Source: Chloroflexota bacterium (GTDB lineage: Bacteria; Chloroflexota; Dehalococcoidia; Lucifugimonadales; UBA3495). From it: a stretch of 64,000 nucleotides of DNA. The stretch covers positions 1 to 64,000 of the forward strand of contig JAPOQH010000019.1 in the NCBI GenBank assembly GCA_026710825.1. The letters run 5' to 3'. Positions 44,384-51,227 of this stretch are shown here, piece after piece. How positions within the stretch are numbered: the stretch's first letter is position 1; the number at the start of each line of letters is the position of its first letter. The position numbers were made by a program, and so were the translations under genes. Below the pieces are notes generated by a model. It saw only the letters and a program-made list of their open reading frames with translations, ran no database searches and was not told where the DNA came from.

Positions 44384-45082
44384 TTAATCCCACATGCCGT
44401 CGTCGGGGATTTTAATCAGGCGATCGACGTACACGCCGGGCACATGCACGCAGTCCGGATCAATCTCGCCAGGCTCGACGATGCTGTCCTCGACCTCCAC
44501 CACCGTTATGTCGGCGGCCATCGCCATGATCGGGTTGAAGTTGCGCTGCGTGAGCCGGAACTGCAGGTTGCCGAATGTATCGGCGCGGTAGGCTCGGATG
44601 AGCGCGAAATCGGCGGGTAGCGGGGATTCCAAAACGTAGGTGCGCCCGTTGATTTCCCGGTGCTCCTTGCCCTCTGCAAGCTCGGTGCCGACGCTGGCCG
44701 GAGTGTAGAAACCGCCAATTCCGGCGGCGGCGGCGCGCATCCGCTCGGCCAGCGTGCCCTGGGGCACCAGCTCAGCGTCCAGCAGGTCATCATTGTACAT
44801 CTGGACGAACGGGGTGATTTGCGATGGGTGCGTGGGTGCGGTGAAGGCGCAGATCATCTTTTTGACCTGCCCCGCTTCGATCAGGGTGCCCACGTCAACT
44901 CGATCATCGAGGCTGCCGGCATTGTTTGAAATCCCGGTCAATTCCTTGACGCCCAGGCGATGCACGGCGGCCAAAAGGTTGCGGGCGAGCCCCACGTTGC
45001 CAAAACCGGGTGACATAAAAGTCATGCCGTCCTTCATGTCTGCGACGGCGGAATCGAAATCGGGATAGACCTTGTTCTTCAT
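44384..45082 (-). CDS. 3-oxoacid CoA-transferase, subunit A
   Basis: The 232-residue alpha subunit has MSPGFGNVGLARNLLAAV near residue 23, GTLAERMRAAAAGIGGFYTPASVGT in the middle (shortened) and IVEPGEIDPDCVHVPGVYVDR at the end. GGGAG precedes the ATG. A good promoter lies upstream. Together with subunit B it moves CoA from succinyl-CoA or acetyl-CoA to an acid such as acetoacetate. Confidence 0.93.
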   Translation of the reverse strand: MKNKVYPDFDSAVADMKDGMTFMSPGFGNVGLARNLLAAVHRLGVKELTGISNNAGSLDDRVDVGTLIEAGQVKKMICAFTAPTHPSQITPFVQMYNDDLLDAELVPQGTLAERMRAAAAGIGGFYTPASVGTELAEGKEHREINGRTYVLESPLPADFALIRAYRADTFGNLQFRLTQRNFNPIMAMAADITVVEVEDSIVEPGEIDPDCVHVPGVYVDRLIKIPDDGMWD

Positions 45083-45132
45083 CGGGAACGGCTCCCAGCT
45101 CAGTTTGCGCCGGCAAGCCAGCGACGCGGGCC

Positions 45133-45160
45133 ATTATACAAGCAACGAGAGCCGCGACAA
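45133..45160 (-). promoter_or_regulatory. Promoter of the CoA-transferase operon
   Basis: On the minus strand TTGTCG (45155-45160) and TATAAT (45133-45138) are 16 bases apart, 50 bases before the subunit A start. It is the best sigma-70 match on the minus strand here. Confidence 0.65.
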
Positions 45161-45175
45161 GCGCAGGCCCGCCAT

Positions 45176-45367
45176 CTAAGGTTCGGTGTCGTACACGACC
45201 TTGCCGTCGCGCCAAGTGGCGACGTAGCCGTTCAGGGCAATGGCACGCCGGCGCGCTTTCTTGGCCGCATTGCGCAAGCCGGATTCAACACCGATGAAGA
45301 AGGGGGCGCGCGACTGGGATTCCGGCTGTTGCGGCTGATCTTCTACATCCGTCTTTGACGTAGTCAT
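45176..45367 (-). CDS. Small basic protein paired with the zeta-like kinase
   Basis: A 63-residue protein beginning MTTSKTDVEDQ. It has a basic helix GLRNAAKKARRRAIALNG followed by a YVATWRDGKVVYDTE beta-hairpin, a pattern seen in short proteins beside zeta-toxin-like kinases. Its ATG overlaps the stop of the kinase gene (ATGA), and AAGGGGAAAA is the ribosome site, so the two are translationally coupled. It is a candidate antitoxin or accessory protein. Confidence 0.7.
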   Translation of the reverse strand: MTTSKTDVEDQPQQPESQSRAPFFIGVESGLRNAAKKARRRAIALNGYVATWRDGKVVYDTEP

Positions 45368-45888
45368 AAGTTTTCCCCTTCGATCAACAACATCGGGGAG
45401 TCGCCCGAGTTGTCGTAGAGCGCCCATTGGTTGACCAACGGTCGGTAGATCGTGTCAAAGTTGCGCCGCCCCGCTTCAAACCGCCGCCTGATTACGTCCT
45501 CTGGTATGTTGTGGCCCCCGTCCTGAACCCGTTGCCTAACTCGTTCTATGGCGACTTCCGGCGACGACAGGCTCAAGAATACCAGACTGACCTGGTATCC
45601 CCGCTCCTGCCAGCGTGGAATCATACTAGCATAGGTCCGCCCGCTCAACGTGGTTTCCAGAGCGAAGCTGCGGCCTTCGTTGGAGTACCGGCGTATCATG
45701 GCCAACATCATCCGGCCGGCCGCCACAGCTTCCTGCTCTGGCTGCATTGGATTGAGACCTGCCGCTATCAAATCGGCGTTGACGAAGGTAGTGAAATCCG
45801 CCTCGTTGAGTAGGTACTCGCGGGCGAATGTGGTTTTGCCCGCCCCGTTGGGACCGGCGATGATCAGGATCACCATGTCGTTTGGCAC
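45364..45888 (-). CDS. Zeta toxin-like P-loop kinase
   Basis: A 174-residue P-loop kinase with Walker A GPNGAGKT (residues 12-19), a VNADLIAAGLNP segment, and SFALETTLSGRTY, as in zeta toxins that phosphorylate UDP-N-acetylglucosamine. Zeta enzymes block cell-wall synthesis; related chromosomal kinases may have other substrates. The start is GTG at 45888 or ATG at 45876; neither has a good ribosome site. It starts 21 bases after the transhydrogenase gene. The small gene at 45176 overlaps its end, which suggests a toxin-antitoxin pair with the partner downstream. Confidence 0.85.
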   Translation of the reverse strand: MPNDMVILIIAGPNGAGKTTFAREYLLNEADFTTFVNADLIAAGLNPMQPEQEAVAAGRMMLAMIRRYSNEGRSFALETTLSGRTYASMIPRWQERGYQVSLVFLSLSSPEVAIERVRQRVQDGGHNIPEDVIRRRFEAGRRNFDTIYRPLVNQWALYDNSGDSPMLLIEGENL

Positions 45889-45909
45889 GTCGAATGACGA
45901 ACGACGCGA

Positions 45910-47313
45910 TTACAGCTCGAGGCGGTTGATGCCATTCAGAGCAGCGGTCAGGTAGCATTCTGCCAGGCTGGGATAGCTGGTGACCGCCTCGGTGAAATAA
46001 TCAATCGTCCCGCCGAACGCCATCACCGCCTGCCCGATGTGGATCAACTCGGACGCGTCCTCTCCCAGGATGTGGACACCATAGATCTTCCGTGTTTCGG
46101 CGTCGAATAGCAGTTTCAGAAGGCCGGCGTTGTCCCCCTGCATCACGCTGCTCATCGTCTCCTGATAGTTGGCTTTGCCCACCTCGTACGATACGCCGGC
46201 GTCGGTGAGATCCTGTTCGGTCTTTCCCACCATCGCCACTTCGGGAATCGTCCGGACCGTGTAGGGAAGCAGGTCGGGAAACGGGTTGGTGGGGGCGTCA
46301 AAGGCGTGGCTGGCGGCCAGTCGCCCCTGCATGCGAGAGGTGGACGTCAGGTCGGGAAAGCCGATGACGCCGCCCACTGCGTATATTCCATCCACACAGG
46401 TCTGGTAGTTCTCGTCCACGCTGATCCGCCCACGGGAATCGGCCTGCAACCCTGCGGCTTCCAGGTTCAGGGCATCGGTGTTGCCGGTGCGCCCGACGCA
46501 ATACATCACGGAATCGCTGATAATCTGCTTGCCGCTTTCGAGGTGGACACGTACGCCGTCGCCGCGGCGTTCCCGTATGTACTCGATGTCGTCGACGGTC
46601 TCGTTGAGGCGCAGCGTCACGCCGTTTTGGCGCAGGTGATAGACCAGCGTGTCCACTATCTCGTCGTCGGCGAACGGCAGGAGTCGCGGGTTTCTGTCCA
46701 CCAGTGTCACTCGAACCCCGAGGGCCGCAAATGTGCTGCAATACTCCAGACCGATGGCGCCGCCGCCCACGACGGTGAGATTGCGCGGGATCTCCGGCAG
46801 GTTCAGAACGTCGTCACTGACGAAAATCCGGCGGCCGTCCTCCATCACCACCGGTGGCGTGGTCGAATGCGATCCGGCGGCGATGATCACCTTGTCGGCG
46901 GTGATGGTCCGGTTCAACCTGCTGTCGGGAAAGGAGAGGGCTATGGTGTGTGCGTCGACAAAAGAACCTTCCGCATGAAACACGTCAATTCGATTGCTGA
47001 GGAAATGGACGCGTAACATATCCACTTGTTGCTGCATCACATAACCCGTCCGCACCATGAGATCGCTCATGGTGATGTTCTGCTTAACCGAGTAAGAGTC
47101 TCCGTATATGTTGCGTTCCCGAAAGCCGGTGAGGTGCAGAACCGCCTCCCTCATGGTCTTGCTGGCGGTGCCGGTATTCACGTCCACGCCCCCCAGCATG
47201 GACAGGCGTTCAAGTACCGCAACTTTTTTGTCCAGCTTGGCGGCCTGAATGGAGGCTCTCTGACCGGCCGGTCCCGAACCGATCACTACCAGATCATATA
47301 GGTACTCATCCAA
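45910..47313 (-). CDS. sthA: Soluble (Si-specific) pyridine nucleotide transhydrogenase-like flavoprotein
   Basis: A 467-residue flavoprotein of the lipoamide dehydrogenase group that exchanges hydride between NADPH and NAD+. It has GSGPAG at residues 12-17, a VVGGGAIGLEY second Rossmann motif, a YCVGRTGNTDALNL segment and IYAVGGVIG. The redox disulfide is absent: the site reads LGGVDVNTGTASK. The C-terminal His-Glu is replaced by SYPSLAEC, as in SthA rather than in dehydrogenases. It starts with TTG at 47313, with GGAG eight bases upstream. Confidence 0.9.
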   Translation of the reverse strand: MDEYLYDLVVIGSGPAGQRASIQAAKLDKKVAVLERLSMLGGVDVNTGTASKTMREAVLHLTGFRERNIYGDSYSVKQNITMSDLMVRTGYVMQQQVDMLRVHFLSNRIDVFHAEGSFVDAHTIALSFPDSRLNRTITADKVIIAAGSHSTTPPVVMEDGRRIFVSDDVLNLPEIPRNLTVVGGGAIGLEYCSTFAALGVRVTLVDRNPRLLPFADDEIVDTLVYHLRQNGVTLRLNETVDDIEYIRERRGDGVRVHLESGKQIISDSVMYCVGRTGNTDALNLEAAGLQADSRGRISVDENYQTCVDGIYAVGGVIGFPDLTSTSRMQGRLAASHAFDAPTNPFPDLLPYTVRTIPEVAMVGKTEQDLTDAGVSYEVGKANYQETMSSVMQGDNAGLLKLLFDAETRKIYGVHILGEDASELIHIGQAVMAFGGTIDYFTEAVTSYPSLAECYLTAALNGINRLEL

Positions 47314-47451
47314 CTCGGCGCTCCGCTCTCAGGTGTTATTCGGTGGCGATTCTGTATCGTGGCGTCATTCTGTAACGCGGCGGGGCGCGTGTCAAACGTG
47401 CCCCACACCAGGTATCCGGCATTGTAACGGCGGCCGGTGACCCTGCTGTGT

Positions 47452-47457
47452 TATATT
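47452..47457 (+). promoter_or_regulatory. Extended -10 promoter of the enoyl-CoA hydratase gene
   Basis: TGT followed by TATATT, 30 bases before the ATG at 47488. AGGAGAA is the ribosome site. Confidence 0.5.
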
Positions 47458-47487
47458 TTTGAGCGAAATTATGCAGGAGAATTTTCC

Positions 47488-48327
47488 ATGTCCGATACCG
47501 CAGCCCTCGTGAAAGATGCAGCCGCCGACGGCCAGGTCGACGCGGACGGTCACATCCTGCTGCGGCGAGACGGCGCAATTGCCACGGTGACCATCAACCG
47601 GCCGGCTCAGCGCAACGCGATATCGTTCACCATGTGGACGCGACTGACCGAACTGATGCGGGATCTGGACGCCGACCGGAACGTGCGGTGCGTAGTGATC
47701 TGCGGCGCGGGCGGCGAGGCGTTCTCGGCCGGCGCCGACATCAGCGATTTTGACGAGTATCGCAGCGACTCCACCAGGGGGCGGGTCTACAACCGCGCGG
47801 TGGACGGCCTGCTGGAAACGGTGGCGGAGATCGGAACGCCGGTGATTTCAATGATCCGTGGCTTCGCCGCTGGAGGCGGCTGTGAACTGGCCGTAGCCAC
47901 CGATCTGCGCATCGCTACGGAAGAGAGCCGGCTCGGAATTCCGGTGGCTCGGCTGGGCATCACCATCGGGCACCGGGAGATGTATGGGTTGGTCAACCTG
48001 GTGGGCAAGGGCAACGCGATGTACATTCTCCTCTCCGGACGGCTGCTCGATGCCGACGAGGCGCTCCGCATCGGCCTAGTCAACCAGGTCGTGCCGTCGG
48101 ATCAACTGGAGGATGTCACCTACAAACTGGCCTCCGACATCGCCAACCTGGCCCCGTTGTCCCACGCCGTCAACAAAAAGACCATGAACCAGGTGCTGGC
48201 CAAGCCGTCCCTCAACCTGACGCCTGAGGAGGCGGACCTGCCCCTCACGCAATTCGACACCCGCGATTACCACGAGGGGTTCCGTGCGTTCCTGGAAAAA
48301 CGGCGCCCGGAATTTATCGGCGAATAG
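47488..48327 (+). CDS. Enoyl-CoA hydratase/isomerase family protein
   Basis: A 279-residue crotonase-fold enzyme. It contains TINRPAQRNAIS, FSAGADISDFDEY (first oxyanion-hole strand), and MIRGFAAGGGCELAVATDLRIATEESRLG (shortened), which shows GGGCELA with the usual glutamate. LGITIGHREMYGLVNLVGK follows. The N-terminal 20 residues are an additional acidic/alanine stretch. Crotonases hydrate or isomerise enoyl-CoAs in beta-oxidation and related routes. The ATG at 47488 is supported by a ribosome site. tlyA starts 11 bases later. Confidence 0.93.
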   Translation: MSDTAALVKDAAADGQVDADGHILLRRDGAIATVTINRPAQRNAISFTMWTRLTELMRDLDADRNVRCVVICGAGGEAFSAGADISDFDEYRSDSTRGRVYNRAVDGLLETVAEIGTPVISMIRGFAAGGGCELAVATDLRIATEESRLGIPVARLGITIGHREMYGLVNLVGKGNAMYILLSGRLLDADEALRIGLVNQVVPSDQLEDVTYKLASDIANLAPLSHAVNKKTMNQVLAKPSLNLTPEEADLPLTQFDTRDYHEGFRAFLEKRRPEFIGE

Positions 48328-48338
48328 GCGCGCCTGCC

Positions 48339-49115
48339 ATGCCACCAGTGGACCGACCGGGAACCAAAAAGCGGGCTGGTCGCCAACGGGCTGACGTACT
48401 GCTCGTGGAGCGGGGACTGGTCGAGAGCCGGGAGCAAGCGCAGGCGTTGATAATGGCCGGGGCGGTGCTCGCTCCCACCGGCCCCGTGCAGAAGGCCGGC
48501 GCGTTTCTCAGTCCGGACACGCCCCTGGAACTCAGGGAGCGCCTGCCCTACGTCAGCCGCGGCGGCGTCAAGCTGGCCCGCGGACTGGATGTCTGGGTGG
48601 ACGAGTACGCAATAGAACTGGACGGCATCACGGCGCTGGACGTCGGGGCATCCACCGGCGGTTTCACCGACTGCCTGCTGCAGCGCGGGGTCTCCCGGGT
48701 CTACGCGGTGGACGTGGGCTACGGCCAACTGCACTACAAACTGCGCAGCGACCCGCGGGTGGTTTGCATGGAAAAGGTCAACGTGCGCTACCCGTTCGAC
48801 CTGCCCGACAGCGTGGACCTGCTGGTGGCCGACGTGTCGTTCATCTCGCTGACGATGAGCCTGCCCGAGCCGTTGGGTTGGCTGCGCTCGGACGGCTATG
48901 CCATCGTACTGATCAAGCCGCAGTTCGAGGCTCGGAAAGGCGAGGTTGGCAGGGGCGGCATCGTTCGCGACGACGCCCTGCGCGCTGACATCCTTTCTCG
49001 CGTTCAGGGCTGGCTGACGGCTCGCGACGACATCTTCCTGCTGGATACCATAGATTCGCCCATCACCGGCGACGCCGGGAACCGCGAATACCTGGCGCTG
49101 TTGCGGAAGCAATGA
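48339..49115 (+). CDS. tlyA: TlyA family rRNA 2'-O-methyltransferase
   Basis: The 258-residue protein has an N-terminal S4 RNA-binding domain (RADVLLVERGLVESREQAQALI) and an FtsJ-like SAM domain: VSRGGVKLARGLD with catalytic Lys, ALDVGASTGGFTDCLLQRG, VADVSFISLT, and IVLIKPQFEARKGEV. TlyA methylates cytidines in 16S and 23S rRNA. It forms an operon with the upstream hydratase gene. A stretch between 49116 and 49216 holds the promoter of the next gene. Confidence 0.95.
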   Translation: MPPVDRPGTKKRAGRQRADVLLVERGLVESREQAQALIMAGAVLAPTGPVQKAGAFLSPDTPLELRERLPYVSRGGVKLARGLDVWVDEYAIELDGITALDVGASTGGFTDCLLQRGVSRVYAVDVGYGQLHYKLRSDPRVVCMEKVNVRYPFDLPDSVDLLVADVSFISLTMSLPEPLGWLRSDGYAIVLIKPQFEARKGEVGRGGIVRDDALRADILSRVQGWLTARDDIFLLDTIDSPITGDAGNREYLALLRKQ

Positions 49116-49163
49116 CAGGTGGGCCGGTGTGAAAACCGTCCCGGTGTAGCGCGCGAAATCGGG

Positions 49164-49169
49164 TATGAT
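49164..49169 (+). promoter_or_regulatory. -10 box of the gene at 49217
   Basis: TATGAT, 47 bases before the ATG. GAGGAG (49203-49208) is the ribosome site. Confidence 0.5.
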
Positions 49170-49216
49170 ATTCGCGTTTGCAATTCTGACTAACCAATCA
49201 AGCGAGGAGCATTAGC

Positions 49217-49543
49217 ATGTACGTATTGCGGAGGATCTTCAAGACCAAGCAGCCCAGCGATGCGCGGCGAGTGGCGAGTCTGCTCCAGAAGCAGGCGCAG
49301 ATCTATCACGAAGCCGGACAGCGCAGCGAGTTCAAGGTCTATTTCAACGGCGGAACCGTGCCGGGCGAACCCGGTGAGGTTGTGCTGGAGTGGACCGACG
49401 AAGCCCTGATGTCCCCCATGCGTGGCGGGCACCAGTTGCCTGCGGCCGCGCTGGAAATCGGTGGGGAGATCCGTCCCCTCGTGGAATCCAACCGCATCGA
49501 GTTCATGGAACTGATGACGCCCGACAAAATGATGGATGTCTAG
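49217..49543 (+). CDS. Hypothetical 108-residue protein
   Basis: A small soluble protein (MYVLRRIFKTKQPSDARRVAS...) with a helix-strand pattern and length typical of dimeric ferredoxin-like alpha/beta-barrel proteins. An N-terminal strand and helix come first, then FKVYFNGGTVPGEPGEVVLEW. No catalytic motif is seen. A good ribosome site and its own -10 box support expression. The pncC gene follows after 90 bases. Confidence 0.7.
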   Translation: MYVLRRIFKTKQPSDARRVASLLQKQAQIYHEAGQRSEFKVYFNGGTVPGEPGEVVLEWTDEALMSPMRGGHQLPAAALEIGGEIRPLVESNRIEFMELMTPDKMMDV

Positions 49544-49633
49544 CCCATACGGAATTACCCAGCATCCCGTACCCGGTACGGGCCGAGCCCTGCCCCTTCC
49601 GTCTGGCGAGAAGGGGATTGAGGAGGCGAAATT

Positions 49634-50104
49634 ATGGAAGTCAAAGCGGTAGCGGAAATCCTGTTGGAGCGGCATCAAACTGTATCGGTGGCGGAGGCCT
49701 GCACCAATGGCCTTTTGGGTTACACCCTGGGCACCATCCCGGGAGCGTCCCGGTTCTTCCCCGGCGGCGTGGTCGCCTACACGGGTGGTTTGAAGGAGAA
49801 AGTGCTGGGGGTGCCTGAGTCACTCTACGATACCGCCGGCAGCGTCAGCCGCGAGATGGCAATCGCCATGGCGCGCGGCGCGCTGGAACTCACCGGCACC
49901 GACTACGCGCTGTCCACGACGGGCGTCACCGGTCCGGCTCCCGGCCGCAGCGGTTTGCCCATCGGCACCTTCTGGGTCGGGCTGGCAGTCAAGGATGGCG
50001 AAGACTCGGCCATCGAGATCCGCGTCGGCGGCGACCGCGACGCTACCAAGCGCGGCGCGGTACAGGCGGCCATCGACCTGCTGGGCAATCACCTGAACAG
50101 TTGA
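49634..50104 (+). CDS. pncC: CinA C-terminal domain protein (PncC-like nicotinamide-nucleotide amidase)
   Basis: The 156-residue protein matches the stand-alone amidase form of CinA, which turns NMN to nicotinate mononucleotide in NAD recycling. It shows PGASRFFPGGVVAYTGGLKEKVLGV (shortened), SREMAIAMARGA, and STTGVTGPAPGRSGLPIGTFWVGLA (shortened). The motif usually read as AESCTGG is AEACTNG (residues 20-26), with Ala22 where Ser is common, while the Ser/Tyr/Lys positions further on remain. Whether it is active is unclear. Confidence 0.85.
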   Translation: MEVKAVAEILLERHQTVSVAEACTNGLLGYTLGTIPGASRFFPGGVVAYTGGLKEKVLGVPESLYDTAGSVSREMAIAMARGALELTGTDYALSTTGVTGPAPGRSGLPIGTFWVGLAVKDGEDSAIEIRVGGDRDATKRGAVQAAIDLLGNHLNS

Positions 50105-50189
50105 CACTCACGGACGCACAACGATCGCCATCCCGCCATTCTCGGTGGGGTGGCGTCGCATTTCCATCGACACCAAAAGAGGAACGGCT

Positions 50190-51200
50190 ATGAAGTTCGG
50201 AGTCTCCCTTTCCGCCATCGCCCAGCAACCGGCCGGCGCGGACATGCAGCAGGCCTTCGCCGATATCTGCACCTATGTGGGCTCGGCGCGCGACCTCGGT
50301 TTTGACATGGTCTACCAGGGCCAGCACTACCTGACCGACCCTTACCAGCAGTTGCAGACGATGCCGTTGCTGGCGCGGATATCCGCCGAGGCCCGGGGCA
50401 TGGGACTGGTGGCGACGCTGCTGGTGCCGCTGCACCATCCCGTCGACCTGGCGGAACGGGTGGCGACCATGGACGTCATCACCGGCGGCAACTTCACGCT
50501 GTCGGCGGCCCTGGGTTATCGGGACGAGGAGTACGACAACTTCGGAGTGCCCAGACGCTCACGGGTCAGCCGGTACCTGGAATGCCTGGAGGCCATGCGC
50601 CTGCTGTGGTCGGGCGAACGGATAGACTTCGACGGGCAGTACTTCCAGCTCAGGGATGCCCAACTGATGCTGCGGCCGGTGCAGCAGCCACACCCGCCCG
50701 TCTGGGTCGCCGCCAACAGCGACGCCGCCATCACCCGCGCGGCCCGGCTCGGCTATACCTGGTACGTGAACCCCCACGCCAAGTTCGAGACCATCAGCCA
50801 GCAAGTCGAGATGTACCACGAGGCCGCCGGCGCCTCCAACTCAGGCGCGCCCGAAAGGCTGCCCCTGGGTCGCGAGGTGTTCGTGGGCCGGACGCATGAG
50901 GAGGCCTTCGCCACCGCCGAGCCTTACCTGGGCGGCAAGTACGAGGCCTACGCCCAATGGGGCCAGGACAAGGCCCTGCCGGGTGATGAAAACTTCCGTG
51001 AACCGTTCGAGGACCTGGCCCGCGACCGGTTCGTCATCGGCAGTCCCGACGAGGTGGTCGAGGAGCTTTCACGCTACCGCGAGTTGGGAATGTCCCGCGG
51101 CTGCTTCCGGATGATGTGGCCGGGGATGCCGCTGGCCGACGGGGTAGCCAACCTGGAACTGTTCGCCGAACGCGTCGCGCCGCACCTGCGGGAGGACTGA
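50190..51200 (+). CDS. LLM class flavin-dependent oxidoreductase
   Basis: A 336-residue luciferase-like monooxygenase with MVYQGQHYLTDPYQQLQTMP, LLVPLHHPVDLAERVATMD, ITGGNFTLSAALGYRDEEYDNFGV (shortened) and RPVQQPHPPVWVAANSD. GAGGAA before the ATG at 50190 sets the start (an upstream frame start at 50145 lacks one). It is convergent with the penicillin acylase gene. The substrate is unknown. Confidence 0.93.
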   Translation: MKFGVSLSAIAQQPAGADMQQAFADICTYVGSARDLGFDMVYQGQHYLTDPYQQLQTMPLLARISAEARGMGLVATLLVPLHHPVDLAERVATMDVITGGNFTLSAALGYRDEEYDNFGVPRRSRVSRYLECLEAMRLLWSGERIDFDGQYFQLRDAQLMLRPVQQPHPPVWVAANSDAAITRAARLGYTWYVNPHAKFETISQQVEMYHEAAGASNSGAPERLPLGREVFVGRTHEEAFATAEPYLGGKYEAYAQWGQDKALPGDENFREPFEDLARDRFVIGSPDEVVEELSRYRELGMSRGCFRMMWPGMPLADGVANLELFAERVAPHLRED

Positions 51201-51227
51201 ACTCCGTTTGCAGGTAATCCCCAGACC

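Noticed and set aside
48267..49112. A 281-codon open frame on the minus strand
   Set aside because: Antisense to tlyA and the end of the hydratase gene.
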